From UBA8516 sp035455245 (GTDB lineage Archaea; Thermoproteota; Nitrososphaeria; Nitrososphaerales; Nitrosopumilaceae), in assembly GCA_035455245.1 (NCBI GenBank), contig DATIFN010000010.1, positions 62,001 to 126,000 on the forward strand: DNA of 64,000 nucleotides, in the 5' to 3' direction. The notes under the pieces were generated by a model that was given only the letters and a program-made list of their open reading frames with translations, did not search any database and was not told the DNA's origin. Below, in pieces: positions 34,975 to 45,077 of the stretch. The stretch's first letter is position 1, and every line of letters starts with the position of its first letter. The position numbers and the translations under genes are program-made.

Positions 34975-37176
34975 GTGAGTCAGAATGCACTTTCGCTTAA
35001 AGTACTTGAGGCATATACTCGCGATGTTGGTAGAGGAGTAGCTCGAATTGATTATGATTCTATGGACGCACTAAGTGCTTCAACTGGCGATGTTATTGAA
35101 ATTAAAGGTAAACGCAGAACTGTTGCAAAGTGTTTACCACTTTATCCTTCTGATGAAGGGAAGGGAATAATCAGAGTTGATGGACTTGTAAGAAATAACG
35201 CAGGAATAGCTATTGGTGATACAGTCGCAGTCCGAAAAATAAAAGCAGTTGCGGCAGAAAAAGTGGTTGTTGCTCCATTGGAAGCAATTCCACCAATAGA
35301 TGAAAGATATCTTGCTGATGCTTTAGAAAGTGTTCCTTTGATTAAAGGAGATAATGTAATGGTCCCATATTTTGGTGGAAGATTAACTTTTCAAGTAATA
35401 GGAGTCACGCCAGCAGCAGATGCTGTACTTGTAACACAAAAGACAGTATTTCACATTGCGGAAAAAGGAGAAACACTGCGAGGAGTTCCTCAAGTTACTT
35501 ATGAGGACATCGGTGGATTAACAGATGAAATTAAAAAAGTTAGAGAAATGATTGAACTTCCACTAAGACATCCCGAAATTTTTGAAAAATTAGGAATTGA
35601 AGCTCCAAAGGGAGTATTGCTTTATGGTCCACCAGGTACAGGTAAGACTTTGTTAGCAAAAGCAGTTGCAAATGAAAGCAATGCTCATTTTATTAGTATT
35701 TCAGGTCCTGAAATTATGAGTAAGTTCTATGGAGAAAGTGAAGCAAGATTGCGGGAGATTTTTAAAGAAGCAAAGGAAAAGTCGCCTTCTATAATTTTCA
35801 TTGATGAAATTGATTCTATAGCTCCAAAAAGAGAAGAGGTTACAGGAGAAGTGGAGAGAAGAGTTGTTTCTCAATTGCTTTCGCTGATGGATGGTCTGGA
35901 AGCAAGAGGTAAAGTAATTGTCATATCTGCAACAAACAGGCCCAATGCAATCGATCCAGCTCTTAGACGACCTGGAAGATTTGATAGAGAAATTGAGATT
36001 AAAGTGCCTGACAAGAAGGGGAGAAAAGACATTCTCATGATACATACAAGAAACATGCCATTAAGCGATGATGTAAACTTGGAGAAAATTGCAGCAATAA
36101 GTCACGGGTATGTTGGCGCAGACTTGGAATATCTCTGCAAAGAGGCAGCAATGAAGTGTCTAAGAAGACTCTTGCCAGAACTCAATCTGGAAGACGAAAA
36201 ACTCCCACCAGAAACCCTTGACAAACTTATTGTAAATGGCGAAGACTATCAGCATGCATTGCGTGAGGTTACACCATCTGGGATGCGCGAAGTTTTCATT
36301 GAAAACCCCGATGTAAAATGGGATGAAGTAGGTGGATTAGAAAATGTAAAAAGAGAACTCCAAGAAGCTGTAGAATGGCCAATGAAGTATCCCACACTAT
36401 ACTCCAAACTAGGTCATAGAATGCCAAGAGGAATTTTACTCCATGGTCCAAGCGGTACCGGAAAAACCCTTTTAGCTAAGGCTGTGGCAACAGAAAGTGA
36501 AGCTAATTTTATTTCAGTACGAGGTCCTGAATTACTTTCAAAGTGGGTCGGCGAATCCGAACGTGGTATAAGGGAAATATTCAGAAGAGCAAGACAGGCT
36601 TCCCCATGTGTCATTTTCTTTGATGAAATTGATTCCATAGCTCCAATTAGAGGAGTCGGGGGGGAAACCGCGGTTACCGAAAGGGTTGTTAGTCAACTGC
36701 TTACTGAGCTTGACGGCATAGAAAGTTTGCATGGAGTGGTAGTACTTGCTGCAACAAATAGAGCAGATATGATCGATACAGCACTTTTAAGACCTGGAAG
36801 ATTTGATAAAATAATTCTCGTACCAATGCCAGACAAAGAAGGTAGGAAGAAGATCCTAGAGATAAGTACAAAAGAAATTCCTATAGACAAAGAACCAAAA
36901 AGTGAGAGTGGAAAAAACCCAGATTATGTAGATATAGAAAAAATAGCTGAAACGACTGATGGGTTAAGCGGAGCAGATGTTGCATCAATCGCAAATACAG
37001 CAGTGTCTCTTGTCATACATGAATTCCTTGACAAATATCCAGATCAGAAAGAGGCTGAAAAACAAGCAACAACAGCCAAAGTAACAATGAGGCATTTTGA
37101 AGAGGCAGTAAGAAAAGTCAGAACTCAAAAGGAACTCAAGATAGGCGAAAAGGTAGCTGTCCCTTACTACAGGTAA
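34975..37176 (+). CDS. cdc48: Cdc48/p97-type AAA ATPase
   Basis: The 733-residue protein has an N-terminal double-psi barrel/4-alpha-beta domain (about 1-185) and two AAA modules. D1 has Walker A GPPGTGKT and Walker B IIFIDEID; D2 has GPSGTGKT and VIFFDEID. Arginine fingers follow in the RRPGRFD-like segments. It unfolds ubiquitin-like-tagged or damaged proteins and may feed the proteasome. The GPSGTGKT in D2 is a small but common variant. Start is GTG with a clear TATA box. Confidence 0.95.
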   Translation: MSQNALSLKVLEAYTRDVGRGVARIDYDSMDALSASTGDVIEIKGKRRTVAKCLPLYPSDEGKGIIRVDGLVRNNAGIAIGDTVAVRKIKAVAAEKVVVAPLEAIPPIDERYLADALESVPLIKGDNVMVPYFGGRLTFQVIGVTPAADAVLVTQKTVFHIAEKGETLRGVPQVTYEDIGGLTDEIKKVREMIELPLRHPEIFEKLGIEAPKGVLLYGPPGTGKTLLAKAVANESNAHFISISGPEIMSKFYGESEARLREIFKEAKEKSPSIIFIDEIDSIAPKREEVTGEVERRVVSQLLSLMDGLEARGKVIVISATNRPNAIDPALRRPGRFDREIEIKVPDKKGRKDILMIHTRNMPLSDDVNLEKIAAISHGYVGADLEYLCKEAAMKCLRRLLPELNLEDEKLPPETLDKLIVNGEDYQHALREVTPSGMREVFIENPDVKWDEVGGLENVKRELQEAVEWPMKYPTLYSKLGHRMPRGILLHGPSGTGKTLLAKAVATESEANFISVRGPELLSKWVGESERGIREIFRRARQASPCVIFFDEIDSIAPIRGVGGETAVTERVVSQLLTELDGIESLHGVVVLAATNRADMIDTALLRPGRFDKIILVPMPDKEGRKKILEISTKEIPIDKEPKSESGKNPDYVDIEKIAETTDGLSGADVASIANTAVSLVIHEFLDKYPDQKEAEKQATTAKVTMRHFEEAVRKVRTQKELKIGEKVAVPYYR

Positions 37177-37208
37177 TTTTAATAAAATAACCTATCTAAT
37201 CTAGTCAA

Positions 37209-38498
37209 ATGTCAAATTATACCGGTTATAGGGGAAAGTCTCTTTCTTTTCTGCAAAACAATAACCTTCAGGTAGGCGATATTGTAAGAATGACTATAGA
37301 TTCAGATTATTCTGGCATGATAATGCCACGTTATGAATATAGTGATGATGAACATATTGTTTTGAAGCTAAAAAGTGGATACAACATCGGGCTTGAAGTA
37401 GATAAAATAAAAAAAGTTGAAATCGAATCAGCAAAGGAATTAAAAAAAGAAATTATGCCACAACCACAGACAAATCCAAACTTGCCAAAATTACTTCTTG
37501 TTTCTACTGGAGGCACCATTGCAAGTAAAGTTGATTACAGAACAGGCGGAGTCACACCTGCCCTTACTGCATCAGAACTTAATTTTTCTGTTCCAGAACT
37601 TTCAGAAGTAGCAAATATAGATACTGAGGTTCTTTTTTCGGAGTATTCTGAGAATCTACTTCCAGAGCATTGGAAAAAAATAGCCGAAAAAATAAACAGC
37701 TATGTAAATTCAGAATACAAAGGAATCATCATAGCTCATGGAACTGATACAATGCAATATACAGCCGCGGCACTTTCATTTGCTTTAGTAAATATTCCAA
37801 TACCAATTGCATTGGTTGGTTCACAGAGATCATCTGACAGACCATCCTCTGATGCAGCATTAAATCTCATTGCAGCTGCAAAATTTCTTGTAGAATGTGA
37901 TACTACTGGAATTTTTGTAGTCATGCATAACAGTACAAGTGATGATGAGGTAGCTTGTCATTGGGGAACTCGGGTACGGAAAAATCACACGAGTAAGCGA
38001 AATGCTTTTCAAACAATTGGCGGGTCTCCTGCATTTGTTATACAAAATGACAAAATTATTAAAAATCCACAATTCAATTTTGTAAGAAAAAGAGAGTATG
38101 TACCAAAGATTAATTTTGACACTCGTGTAGCATTGGTAAAATATTATCCAGGACTGGATTCAAACATAATAAACTACATCCTGGAAGCTGGTTACAAAGC
38201 AATAATCTTTGAAGGAACTGGTTTAGGTCATATTGGAAAGACGATGTATGACAGTGTAGCGAAAGCCAAAAAGAATGGGTTGTTTATGGGTATGACTTCT
38301 CAGTGCATTGATGGCATGGTAAGTATGACTGTTTATGAGAGCGGTCGGGATCTTCTAAATTTTGGGATTATTCCTCTTGCAAACATGATTCCGGAAACTG
38401 CACTTGTAAAAGCGATGTGGGCACTTGGAAATTCAAAGAATGTTCAAGAAATGGAAATATTGATGAAAGAAAGTATTGCGTTAGAATTTTCAGACTAA
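37209..38498 (+). CDS. gatD: glutamyl-tRNA(Gln) amidotransferase subunit D
   Basis: A 429-residue subunit. An N-terminal beta-barrel domain (about 1-90) precedes an L-asparaginase-type domain with the catalytic threonine in VSTGGTIASK and a second triad segment AHGTDTMQYT. GatD releases ammonia from glutamine or asparagine for GatE, which amidates Glu on tRNA-Gln. It is 32 nt before gatE, so the heterodimer genes form one operon. Archaea lack GlnRS generally, so this is the route to Gln-tRNA. Confidence 0.94.
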   Translation: MSNYTGYRGKSLSFLQNNNLQVGDIVRMTIDSDYSGMIMPRYEYSDDEHIVLKLKSGYNIGLEVDKIKKVEIESAKELKKEIMPQPQTNPNLPKLLLVSTGGTIASKVDYRTGGVTPALTASELNFSVPELSEVANIDTEVLFSEYSENLLPEHWKKIAEKINSYVNSEYKGIIIAHGTDTMQYTAAALSFALVNIPIPIALVGSQRSSDRPSSDAALNLIAAAKFLVECDTTGIFVVMHNSTSDDEVACHWGTRVRKNHTSKRNAFQTIGGSPAFVIQNDKIIKNPQFNFVRKREYVPKINFDTRVALVKYYPGLDSNIINYILEAGYKAIIFEGTGLGHIGKTMYDSVAKAKKNGLFMGMTSQCIDGMVSMTVYESGRDLLNFGIIPLANMIPETALVKAMWALGNSKNVQEMEILMKESIALEFSD

Positions 38499-38530
38499 GC
38501 TTAAAAAGCACGATAATTGATAAATGAGAA

Positions 38531-40429
38531 GTGTCAGAGTTTCAAATAGACAAAATCGGTTTAAAAGTAGGATTAGAAATACACCAACAACTAGCAACTA
38601 AAAAGAAATTGTTTTGTAGTTGCCCTACAATTGAATCAGAAAAATATCCGATAAAGTTTTTTCGCAAGTTAAGAGTTACAAAAAGCGAGCTTGGTGAATT
38701 TGACACTACTGCAATTTTTGAAAGGAGTAAATTAAAAACAATTGTGTATTATGCAAATCCTGAAAGTAGTTGCCTTGTAGAACAGGATGAAGAACCTCCT
38801 CATGAAGTCAACAAAGATGCAAAAGATATTGTTCTAGTAATCGCATCTGCTTTAAAATCAACTATTTTTAATGAGATTCATGTAATGAGAAAACTTGTCA
38901 TAGATGGATCGAATACATCCGGATTTCAACGAACAATGCTTGTTTCTCAAGGTGGTTCTCTTGAAGTTGATGGAAAAAGAATAGGGGTTCAAAGTATAAG
39001 TCTAGAAGAAGATGCGGCAAAGATTCTTGGGGAGACAACAGATACTAGAGAATATGCCTTGGATAGATTAGGCATTCCACTAGTAGAGATTGCTTTGGAA
39101 CCTGTTTCTGAAAAACCAGACGAAATAAAAAAAATAGCACTCACACTTGGAAGACTTTTACGTGCAACAAAAAAGGTAGAACGCGGTTTAGGAACAATAA
39201 GACAAGATGTTAATGTTTCAATTCAGGGAGGAAATGTGATTGAGGTAAAGGGAGTTCAAAAGCTTGATCAGCTTGAAAAAATCATAGAGTATGAAGCAAA
39301 AAGACAACATGGTTTGAGTATAATCGCTGACAAAATAAAGAATCTGGGAATAGGAAGGATTGCAAAAGAAGAGGATGTAAAGAACGTTACCAATACTTTC
39401 AAAGATTGCAAGTCAAAAGTGATACAAAAAGCATTAGAAGATGGAAATATTGTAAAAGCAATCAGGATCAAAAATTTTTCAGGAATGTTTGGTTTTGAAC
39501 CATATCAAGGAATACGGTTAGGCAAACAGATTGGCGAACTTGTTAGGTTTTTTGGATTAGGAGGAGTATTTCATTCTGATGAACTTCCAAATTACGGAAT
39601 AGAAGAAACAGAGATCCGAGAGATCAAAAAAATTTTAGAACTCCAACAAAATGATGCGTTTTTAATTTTAGCTGGAGATATTAAAAAAGTAGAACCTGCT
39701 ATTGAGTCCATCATTAAAAGAATTGAAGATGCAAAAGTTGGAGTTCCTGCAGAAACAAGAGCGGCTACAATCGAAGGCGAAACAGTGTATCTTCGACCTA
39801 GACCTGGAGCATCAAGGATGTATCCGGAGACAGATATTCCGCCAATCATCGTAACCGAAACAGAATTAACCCATGCACAAAAAATGATACCAAAATCGTG
39901 GGAAGAAGCAATATCAGATTTACAGAAGATGTATAATCTAAATCAACAACTTACCATACAGGTATTTGATTCTAGTTATTCTGATTTGTTTGAGGTGATT
40001 TGTCAAGATAAGAGAGTCTCACCGAACTTTGTTGCTTCAGTTCTTTGTGGTACTATAACAAATCTAGAAAGACAGGGATTAGAGGCAAAATTATTAAAAC
40101 CTAGTGAGATTTTGCAAACATTTAAGCTTCTTGCCGATGGCGAAATCGCTAAAGAATCGTTAGAAATAATTTTTTCAAGTATAATGTCTGGAAAAACAAA
40201 TTCTGCTGAGGAGGCAATCAAAAGGGCCTCGATTATTAAGGTAGATTCTACGGAATTAGAAAAGATACTTGATGATCTAGTAAAATCAAACTTGAATATT
40301 ATTTACGAACAGAGAGAAAGATCGATTGGTCCACTGATGGGCATTGCAATGAGAACTATGCGCGGAAAAGTAGATGGTCAAAAAATAAATCAGATTTTAG
40401 AAAGAAAAATCAAAGAAAAACTAAATTAA
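38531..40429 (+). CDS. gatE: glutamyl-tRNA(Gln) amidotransferase subunit E
   Basis: A 632-residue GatE. It begins with LKVGLEIHQQLATKKKLFCSCP, continues with a GatB-like kinase core and an inserted GAD domain (about 280-400) found in archaeal GatE, then helical YqeY-type tail. It phosphorylates Glu-tRNA-Gln and amidates it using ammonia from GatD. Start GTG. The intron-containing tRNA-Gln at 47418 would be its substrate. Confidence 0.94.
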   Translation: MSEFQIDKIGLKVGLEIHQQLATKKKLFCSCPTIESEKYPIKFFRKLRVTKSELGEFDTTAIFERSKLKTIVYYANPESSCLVEQDEEPPHEVNKDAKDIVLVIASALKSTIFNEIHVMRKLVIDGSNTSGFQRTMLVSQGGSLEVDGKRIGVQSISLEEDAAKILGETTDTREYALDRLGIPLVEIALEPVSEKPDEIKKIALTLGRLLRATKKVERGLGTIRQDVNVSIQGGNVIEVKGVQKLDQLEKIIEYEAKRQHGLSIIADKIKNLGIGRIAKEEDVKNVTNTFKDCKSKVIQKALEDGNIVKAIRIKNFSGMFGFEPYQGIRLGKQIGELVRFFGLGGVFHSDELPNYGIEETEIREIKKILELQQNDAFLILAGDIKKVEPAIESIIKRIEDAKVGVPAETRAATIEGETVYLRPRPGASRMYPETDIPPIIVTETELTHAQKMIPKSWEEAISDLQKMYNLNQQLTIQVFDSSYSDLFEVICQDKRVSPNFVASVLCGTITNLERQGLEAKLLKPSEILQTFKLLADGEIAKESLEIIFSSIMSGKTNSAEEAIKRASIIKVDSTELEKILDDLVKSNLNIIYEQRERSIGPLMGIAMRTMRGKVDGQKINQILERKIKEKLN

Positions 40430-40531
40430 AAATTACCTAATTTTAAAAATTTTATTAAAAAATAATGTCGCTTGTAAAAGTCTTGAACACTTTTTGTATT
40501 CATTAATTTCTTTGACTTTTTCAAGCTACAG

Positions 40532-40789
40532 TTATTCGATTTTACGTTTTCCTGTGCCTCGACCAGTAGTAACAGTGTATCCTTTAGTGGAAGGTTTTTC
40601 GGGTGCTTTTGGATAATCTCCAGCTTTTACACTTCCCGTGCCACGTCCCATAGTTATCTTAGTATCTTTTCCTAGTCCTTCCATTTTCTTTTTCTGATAC
40701 TCGCGATATGAATCACCTGACCAATTCTGAGGCTTGTCCTCTTCTTCACGAATCGAAGTACCTCTTCCACTTACTTTTTTGACTTTCAC
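40532..40789 (-). CDS. small basic protein with three GRGT repeats
   Basis: An 85-residue polar protein of low complexity. The motif GRGT occurs three times (residues 8-11, 49-52 and 76-79), each near lysines, with a Pro/Lys linker (DYPKAPEKP). It lacks hydrophobic core segments, so it is probably disordered. Basic Gly-Arg repeats suggest RNA or DNA binding, but this is inference. It stands next to tRNA-Leu. Confidence 0.55.
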   Translation of the reverse strand: MKVKKVSGRGTSIREEEDKPQNWSGDSYREYQKKKMEGLGKDTKITMGRGTGSVKAGDYPKAPEKPSTKGYTVTTGRGTGKRKIE

Positions 40790-40854
40790 AAGAATTCTAC
40801 TAATTACTACGGTTTAAGGTTTACCTAGATCAGATGCAAATCTATTTACAAATA

Positions 40855-40939
40855 TGCGGGAGGTGGGATTTGAACCCACGAACTCCTAAGAGATAAGGTT
40901 CTGAGCCTTACGCCGTTGACCAGGCTAGGCGACCCCCGC
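40855..40939 (-). tRNA. tRNA-Leu (anticodon CAG)
   Basis: A class II tRNA of 85 nt, no intron. The acceptor is GCGGGGG/CTCCCGC with one G-U pair. The anticodon stem TAAGG/CCTTA encloses CTCAGAA, giving CAG (Leu CUG). A 14-nt variable arm TCTCTTAGGAGTTC follows. The T-arm is GTGGG-TTCAAAT-CCCAC, discriminator A. Confidence 0.95.
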
Positions 40940-40950
40940 AACGAAAAAAA

Positions 40951-41517
40951 TTAGGGTTCCTGAATAAGTGTCTTTATTATAGGAATCGCATCTTTTAATT
41001 GAAAAATTCTTTTTGCTCTAGGGTCGTTAAAGCTTCGATTCCATGGTTGGTTATAAAGTATTACGGATTTACCTGCATCAAGCATACTTTTTGCATTTAT
41101 TGGAGAATCATCGATAAAAATATCATAATCAAGTTTTGTTTTTTCTATTCCTTCTGGTACCCCTACATAGTTTTTGTAAATAATTTTTTGAGATGAAAGC
41201 CAACTTTTAACATATGTGTGTGTAGATTTTTCTCTTGCTGTAACAATATCCACTTCACCAAGATGGGAAAGATTAGATGCTGTTGCAGAAAGGTTCTCTT
41301 CTGTGGATGGTATTTTGTGCCATGTTTGCCAACATAAAGAAAGTTCTTTGTAAAAATCATATTTGTCTATCCCATATCTTTCCCAAAAATTCCATTCGGA
41401 AATTTCTTCTTTTGATATGACTCTTCTTATTTTATTATTAAGATCTAGCCATGTGTGAATCACATCGGCTAAAACACCATCAACATCAAGACCTATTCTT
41501 AATTTTTCAATTATCAT
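40951..41517 (-). CDS. HAD-superfamily 5'-nucleotidase-like hydrolase
   Basis: A 188-residue HAD phosphatase. LDVDGVLAD (about residues 9-17) is the DxD motif with the catalytic nucleophile; a threonine follows in VTAREK, and FIDDSP provides motif IV. It resembles 5'(3')-deoxyribonucleotidases. It is 2 nt downstream of dnaJ, making it the last gene of the grpE-dnaK-dnaJ operon. Confidence 0.78.
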   Translation of the reverse strand: MIIEKLRIGLDVDGVLADVIHTWLDLNNKIRRVISKEEISEWNFWERYGIDKYDFYKELSLCWQTWHKIPSTEENLSATASNLSHLGEVDIVTAREKSTHTYVKSWLSSQKIIYKNYVGVPEGIEKTKLDYDIFIDDSPINAKSMLDAGKSVILYNQPWNRSFNDPRAKRIFQLKDAIPIIKTLIQEP

Positions 41518-41519
41518 TT

Positions 41520-42614
41520 TTATTTATCAAGAGTATTACGAAAATCTTCTAAAATCTTTTTCTGGTATTTGTCAAGTTTGTTTGGAATATTTACAACAAA
41601 TCTAACGTATTGGTCTCCACGGCCCCTTCCACCAGGAGTTGGTAGTCCTTTTCCCTTCAATTTTATAATTGAATTTGGTTGTGTTCCTTGTTCTACAGTT
41701 ATCTTCTCTGTTCCTTCCAAGATAGGAACAGTTATTGTTTTCCCAAGTGCGGCATCAACCATAGATATATTTTCATCGTAGAATAAGTTCGATCCATCTC
41801 TTTTGAATTTTTCATGTGGCATTACATGAATTCTAACTATGAGATCCCCACTCGGTCCATCATCCGCTGATTCACCTTCTCCTCTTAAGGTGTATTCTCC
41901 ATTGTCTACACCGGGAGGAATATCAAAAGAGAGATGTTTTGTTCCCTTTACTTTGCCTCTACCTTTACATTCGTTACATGGTCTTTCAATTATTTTTCCT
42001 TGTCCTCTGCATGTATTACATGGCTGAACGGTCACAAAAGTTGAAAATCCCATATTTCGTGTTGTTCTTACCTGACCTTGACCATGACACACCGAACATG
42101 TTCGCTTTGATGTTCCAGGTGTAGCCCCTGAACCTTTGCAATTTTTACATTCGATATCTTTTTGAACATCAATTTCCTCACGTTTTCCTTTTAGAACATC
42201 CTCGAGTGTTAATGTGGTATCATACACAAGATCTGCACCACGCTCCCTTCCAAATCCACCAAATCCGCCAAACCCACCTCTTCCAAAAAGAGATTCAAAA
42301 ATTGATTCAAATCCACCTCCGGAACCCCCAAAAATATCTTCAAAATTAACACGTGCTCCACGGAATATATCTTCAGGACTATACCTGCCGTCTACTCCAG
42401 CATGACCATATTGATCATAGATCTTTCGTTTTTCATCATCGGATAAAACTGCATAAGCTTCTGAGATTTCTTTGAAGTGTTCTGTTGCATCAGGGGATTT
42501 GTTTCTATCTGGATGAAATTTTAGAGCTTGTTTCCTGTATTGAGATTTTATTTCTGCTTGTGAAGCGTTTTTTTGAACTCCAAGAACCTCGTAATAATCT
42601 CGTTTTGTACTCAT
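41520..42614 (-). CDS. dnaJ: DnaJ (Hsp40) type I co-chaperone
   Basis: A 364-residue protein with a J-domain (HPD in KFHPDRNK), a Gly/Phe-rich linker (about 75-115), four zinc-binding CxxCxGxG repeats (CKNCKGSG, CSVCHGQG, CNTCRGQG, CNECKGRG) and a C-terminal substrate-binding region. It stimulates DnaK ATPase and hands over unfolded proteins. 47 nt after dnaK on the same strand. Confidence 0.95.
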   Translation of the reverse strand: MSTKRDYYEVLGVQKNASQAEIKSQYRKQALKFHPDRNKSPDATEHFKEISEAYAVLSDDEKRKIYDQYGHAGVDGRYSPEDIFRGARVNFEDIFGGSGGGFESIFESLFGRGGFGGFGGFGRERGADLVYDTTLTLEDVLKGKREEIDVQKDIECKNCKGSGATPGTSKRTCSVCHGQGQVRTTRNMGFSTFVTVQPCNTCRGQGKIIERPCNECKGRGKVKGTKHLSFDIPPGVDNGEYTLRGEGESADDGPSGDLIVRIHVMPHEKFKRDGSNLFYDENISMVDAALGKTITVPILEGTEKITVEQGTQPNSIIKLKGKGLPTPGGRGRGDQYVRFVVNIPNKLDKYQKKILEDFRNTLDK

Positions 42615-42661
42615 AGCTGTACTATTCTCTCATCAACAATGTAGTATAAACCATCGATATG

Positions 42662-44500
42662 CTAAGATGGATTACTTTGATTACTACCTGGTTCATCGGT
42701 AGTTCCTGATTGATCCGTAGTCTGCTGACTGGTCCCTTGTGGTGGAGTAACATTTTTGTAAAGTTCAGTGCTGATTTCATTTACTATAGATTTTAACGCA
42801 TCAAGTTTTGGTTTTATTTCTATAGACCCTTTCTCAAGCACATCTTTGAGTTGTTTAACAGCGTCATTTACCTTTGTTACTTGCTCTGGTTTTATCTTAT
42901 CTTTAAGATCCTGATTAACCAATTTTTCAGTTGTGTAGATATATCCTTCTGCCTCATTTTTTATATCGATCTCTTCTTTTTTCTTCTTGTCTTGTTCTGA
43001 ATAAAGCTCTGCGTCTTTTTTCAGTTTCTCAATTTCTTCTTTCGAAAGTTTTGTACTTGCAGTTATTGTAATCTTTGCTTCTTTTTGTGTTCCAAGATCC
43101 TTTGCAGCTACATTAAGTATGCCGTTTGCATCAATGTCAAACTTTACTTCAATTTGTGGAATTCCTCTTGGCGCTGGAGGAATTCCAGAAAGATTAAAGC
43201 TTCCAAGCGAAACATTGTCTGTTGCCATTGGTCGCTCTCCTTGTACTATATGGATTGTAACTGCAGTTTGGTTGTCTGCAGCAGTAGTGAAGACCTTACT
43301 TTTTGAAGTTGGGATTGTAGTATTTCTCTCAATCAACGGTTCACGTAATCCCCCTAACACTTCTACTCCCAGAGTGAGTGGAGTAACATCAAGTAATACT
43401 ATATCACTTGTTACTTCTCCCGCTATAATTCCAGCTTGAATTCCCGCTCCTAGAGCTACTGCTTCCATTGGATCTACACCAGATTCTGGTTCTTTACCTG
43501 TCACTGATGCAACAAACTTTCTAACTAGAGGGATTCTGGTAGGTCCACCAACAAGAACAATTTTTGATATATCGTTTGGAGTAAGTTTTGCATCTTCCAA
43601 GGCCTTTGTTATTGAGGGCTTACATCTTTCTACTATTGGATTTATGAGTTCCTCAATCTTTGATTTTGTTAATTTCATTTCTAGATTTTTTGGACCAGTA
43701 GTCTGATCATATGAAATGAAAGGAAGATTGACTTCAGTTTCATTTATGGATGAGAGTTCGATCTTTGCTTTTTCTGCAGCTTCTCTTACTCTAACCATTG
43801 CAGTACTATCTTTGGAAAGATCGACACCACTGCTTTTTTTAAAGGAGTCAACAATATAGTCAATTACTACCTTATCCATGTCGGTTCCACCTAGTTGCGT
43901 ATCACCTGAAGTACTCATGACTTCAAAGACTCCACCACCCATTTCCATTATGGTAACATCAAGAGTTCCCCCACCAAGATCAAATACCATAATTTTCATG
44001 TCTTGTGTAGATTTATCTAATCCAAATGCAAGCGATGCCGCAGTAGGTTCATTAATTATTCTCACAACTTCTAGTCCTGCAATCTGACCAGCATCCTTTG
44101 TTGCTTGTCTCTGGTTATCATCAAAATATGCAGGCACTGTGATTACAGCTTTCTCAATTTTTTCTCCAATGAATGCTTCAGCATCTCTTTTTATTTTCTG
44201 TAAAATATAAGCAGAAATTTGTTGAGGTTTGTATTCCTTACCGTTTACCTTGAAAATATAATCAGAACCCATCTTACGCTTTGCTGCCACAATGGTTCCT
44301 GTAGGATTTGTTACAGCCTGTCTTCTTGCTGGTTCTCCGATAAGGATTTCCCCATCTTTTGAAAATGCTACAACAGATGGGAATGCTTTACCGCCAACAG
44401 TTGTACCTTCAGCGGCAGGTATGATTGTTGGTTTTCCGCCCATCATTACTGCCGCAGCAGAATTACTTGTTCCTAAATCTATTCCAATAATTTTAGCCAT
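42662..44500 (-). CDS. dnaK: Hsp70 chaperone DnaK
   Basis: A 612-residue Hsp70: phosphate-binding GIDLGTSNSA, the second GGGTLDV segment, the AAGxAAx-like GGPTRIP, and a C-terminal substrate-binding domain with a QQ/T/S-rich tail. An ATG at 44509 is in frame, but the one at 44500 gives MAKIIGIDLG, the usual start. It overlaps the grpE stop (ATGGCTAA), so translation is coupled. Archaeal dnaKJ-grpE sets are thought to have come from bacteria. Confidence 0.95.
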   Translation of the reverse strand: MAKIIGIDLGTSNSAAAVMMGGKPTIIPAAEGTTVGGKAFPSVVAFSKDGEILIGEPARRQAVTNPTGTIVAAKRKMGSDYIFKVNGKEYKPQQISAYILQKIKRDAEAFIGEKIEKAVITVPAYFDDNQRQATKDAGQIAGLEVVRIINEPTAASLAFGLDKSTQDMKIMVFDLGGGTLDVTIMEMGGGVFEVMSTSGDTQLGGTDMDKVVIDYIVDSFKKSSGVDLSKDSTAMVRVREAAEKAKIELSSINETEVNLPFISYDQTTGPKNLEMKLTKSKIEELINPIVERCKPSITKALEDAKLTPNDISKIVLVGGPTRIPLVRKFVASVTGKEPESGVDPMEAVALGAGIQAGIIAGEVTSDIVLLDVTPLTLGVEVLGGLREPLIERNTTIPTSKSKVFTTAADNQTAVTIHIVQGERPMATDNVSLGSFNLSGIPPAPRGIPQIEVKFDIDANGILNVAAKDLGTQKEAKITITASTKLSKEEIEKLKKDAELYSEQDKKKKEEIDIKNEAEGYIYTTEKLVNQDLKDKIKPEQVTKVNDAVKQLKDVLEKGSIEIKPKLDALKSIVNEISTELYKNVTPPQGTSQQTTDQSGTTDEPGSNQSNPS

Positions 44501-45044
44501 TAATTTCACCTTCTAACTTAGTTTTTGATATTTCTACTAAACTTGGTCTAATTACTCTGTTATGTAAAATATATCCCTTACGAATTTCTTTGGTAATCGT
44601 ATCATCATCTAAAGATGCATCCTCTTTTACAGCTATAGCTTCGTGTAATTTTGGATCAAAAATTTCACCCAATACTTCTATAGGAGTTACACCATATTCT
44701 GATAGAAAAGAATTCATATTTTTTAAAATACCATTAAGCCCGTCCGTATTAACATGTTGTTTCCCAAGTACGTCTTTTGCACGCACAAAATCATCATAAA
44801 TTGATAAAAATTTCATCATGATTTCTATCAACATAGAGTTTACACGAGTTTGCACCTCAGACTCTGTTCTCTTCTTTAGATTTTCAAAATCTGCAAGAAG
44901 ATATTGGAGTTTTTTCTCATATGATGCAACTGTTTCTTTTTCATTATCAAGTAAGGGTTTTAGCTCATCAGTGTCTGGTTCTTTTACATCTTCGTTAGAA
45001 CTATCCACTTGTACTTCTGTTTCTGTATTTTGCTCTTCAGACAA
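44493..45044 (-). CDS. grpE: GrpE nucleotide exchange factor
   Basis: A 183-residue protein: an acidic N-terminal tail, a long coiled coil (about 30-95) and the C-terminal beta domain with GVTPIEVLGEIFDPKLHEA and the GYILHNRVIRPSLV signature. It exchanges ADP for ATP on DnaK. Start TTG; first gene of the grpE-dnaK-dnaJ-HAD operon. Confidence 0.93.
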   Translation of the reverse strand: MSEEQNTETEVQVDSSNEDVKEPDTDELKPLLDNEKETVASYEKKLQYLLADFENLKKRTESEVQTRVNSMLIEIMMKFLSIYDDFVRAKDVLGKQHVNTDGLNGILKNMNSFLSEYGVTPIEVLGEIFDPKLHEAIAVKEDASLDDDTITKEIRKGYILHNRVIRPSLVEISKTKLEGEING

Positions 45045-45077
45045 ACAAGATGACTGATAACTTGTCCAATTTTATTC

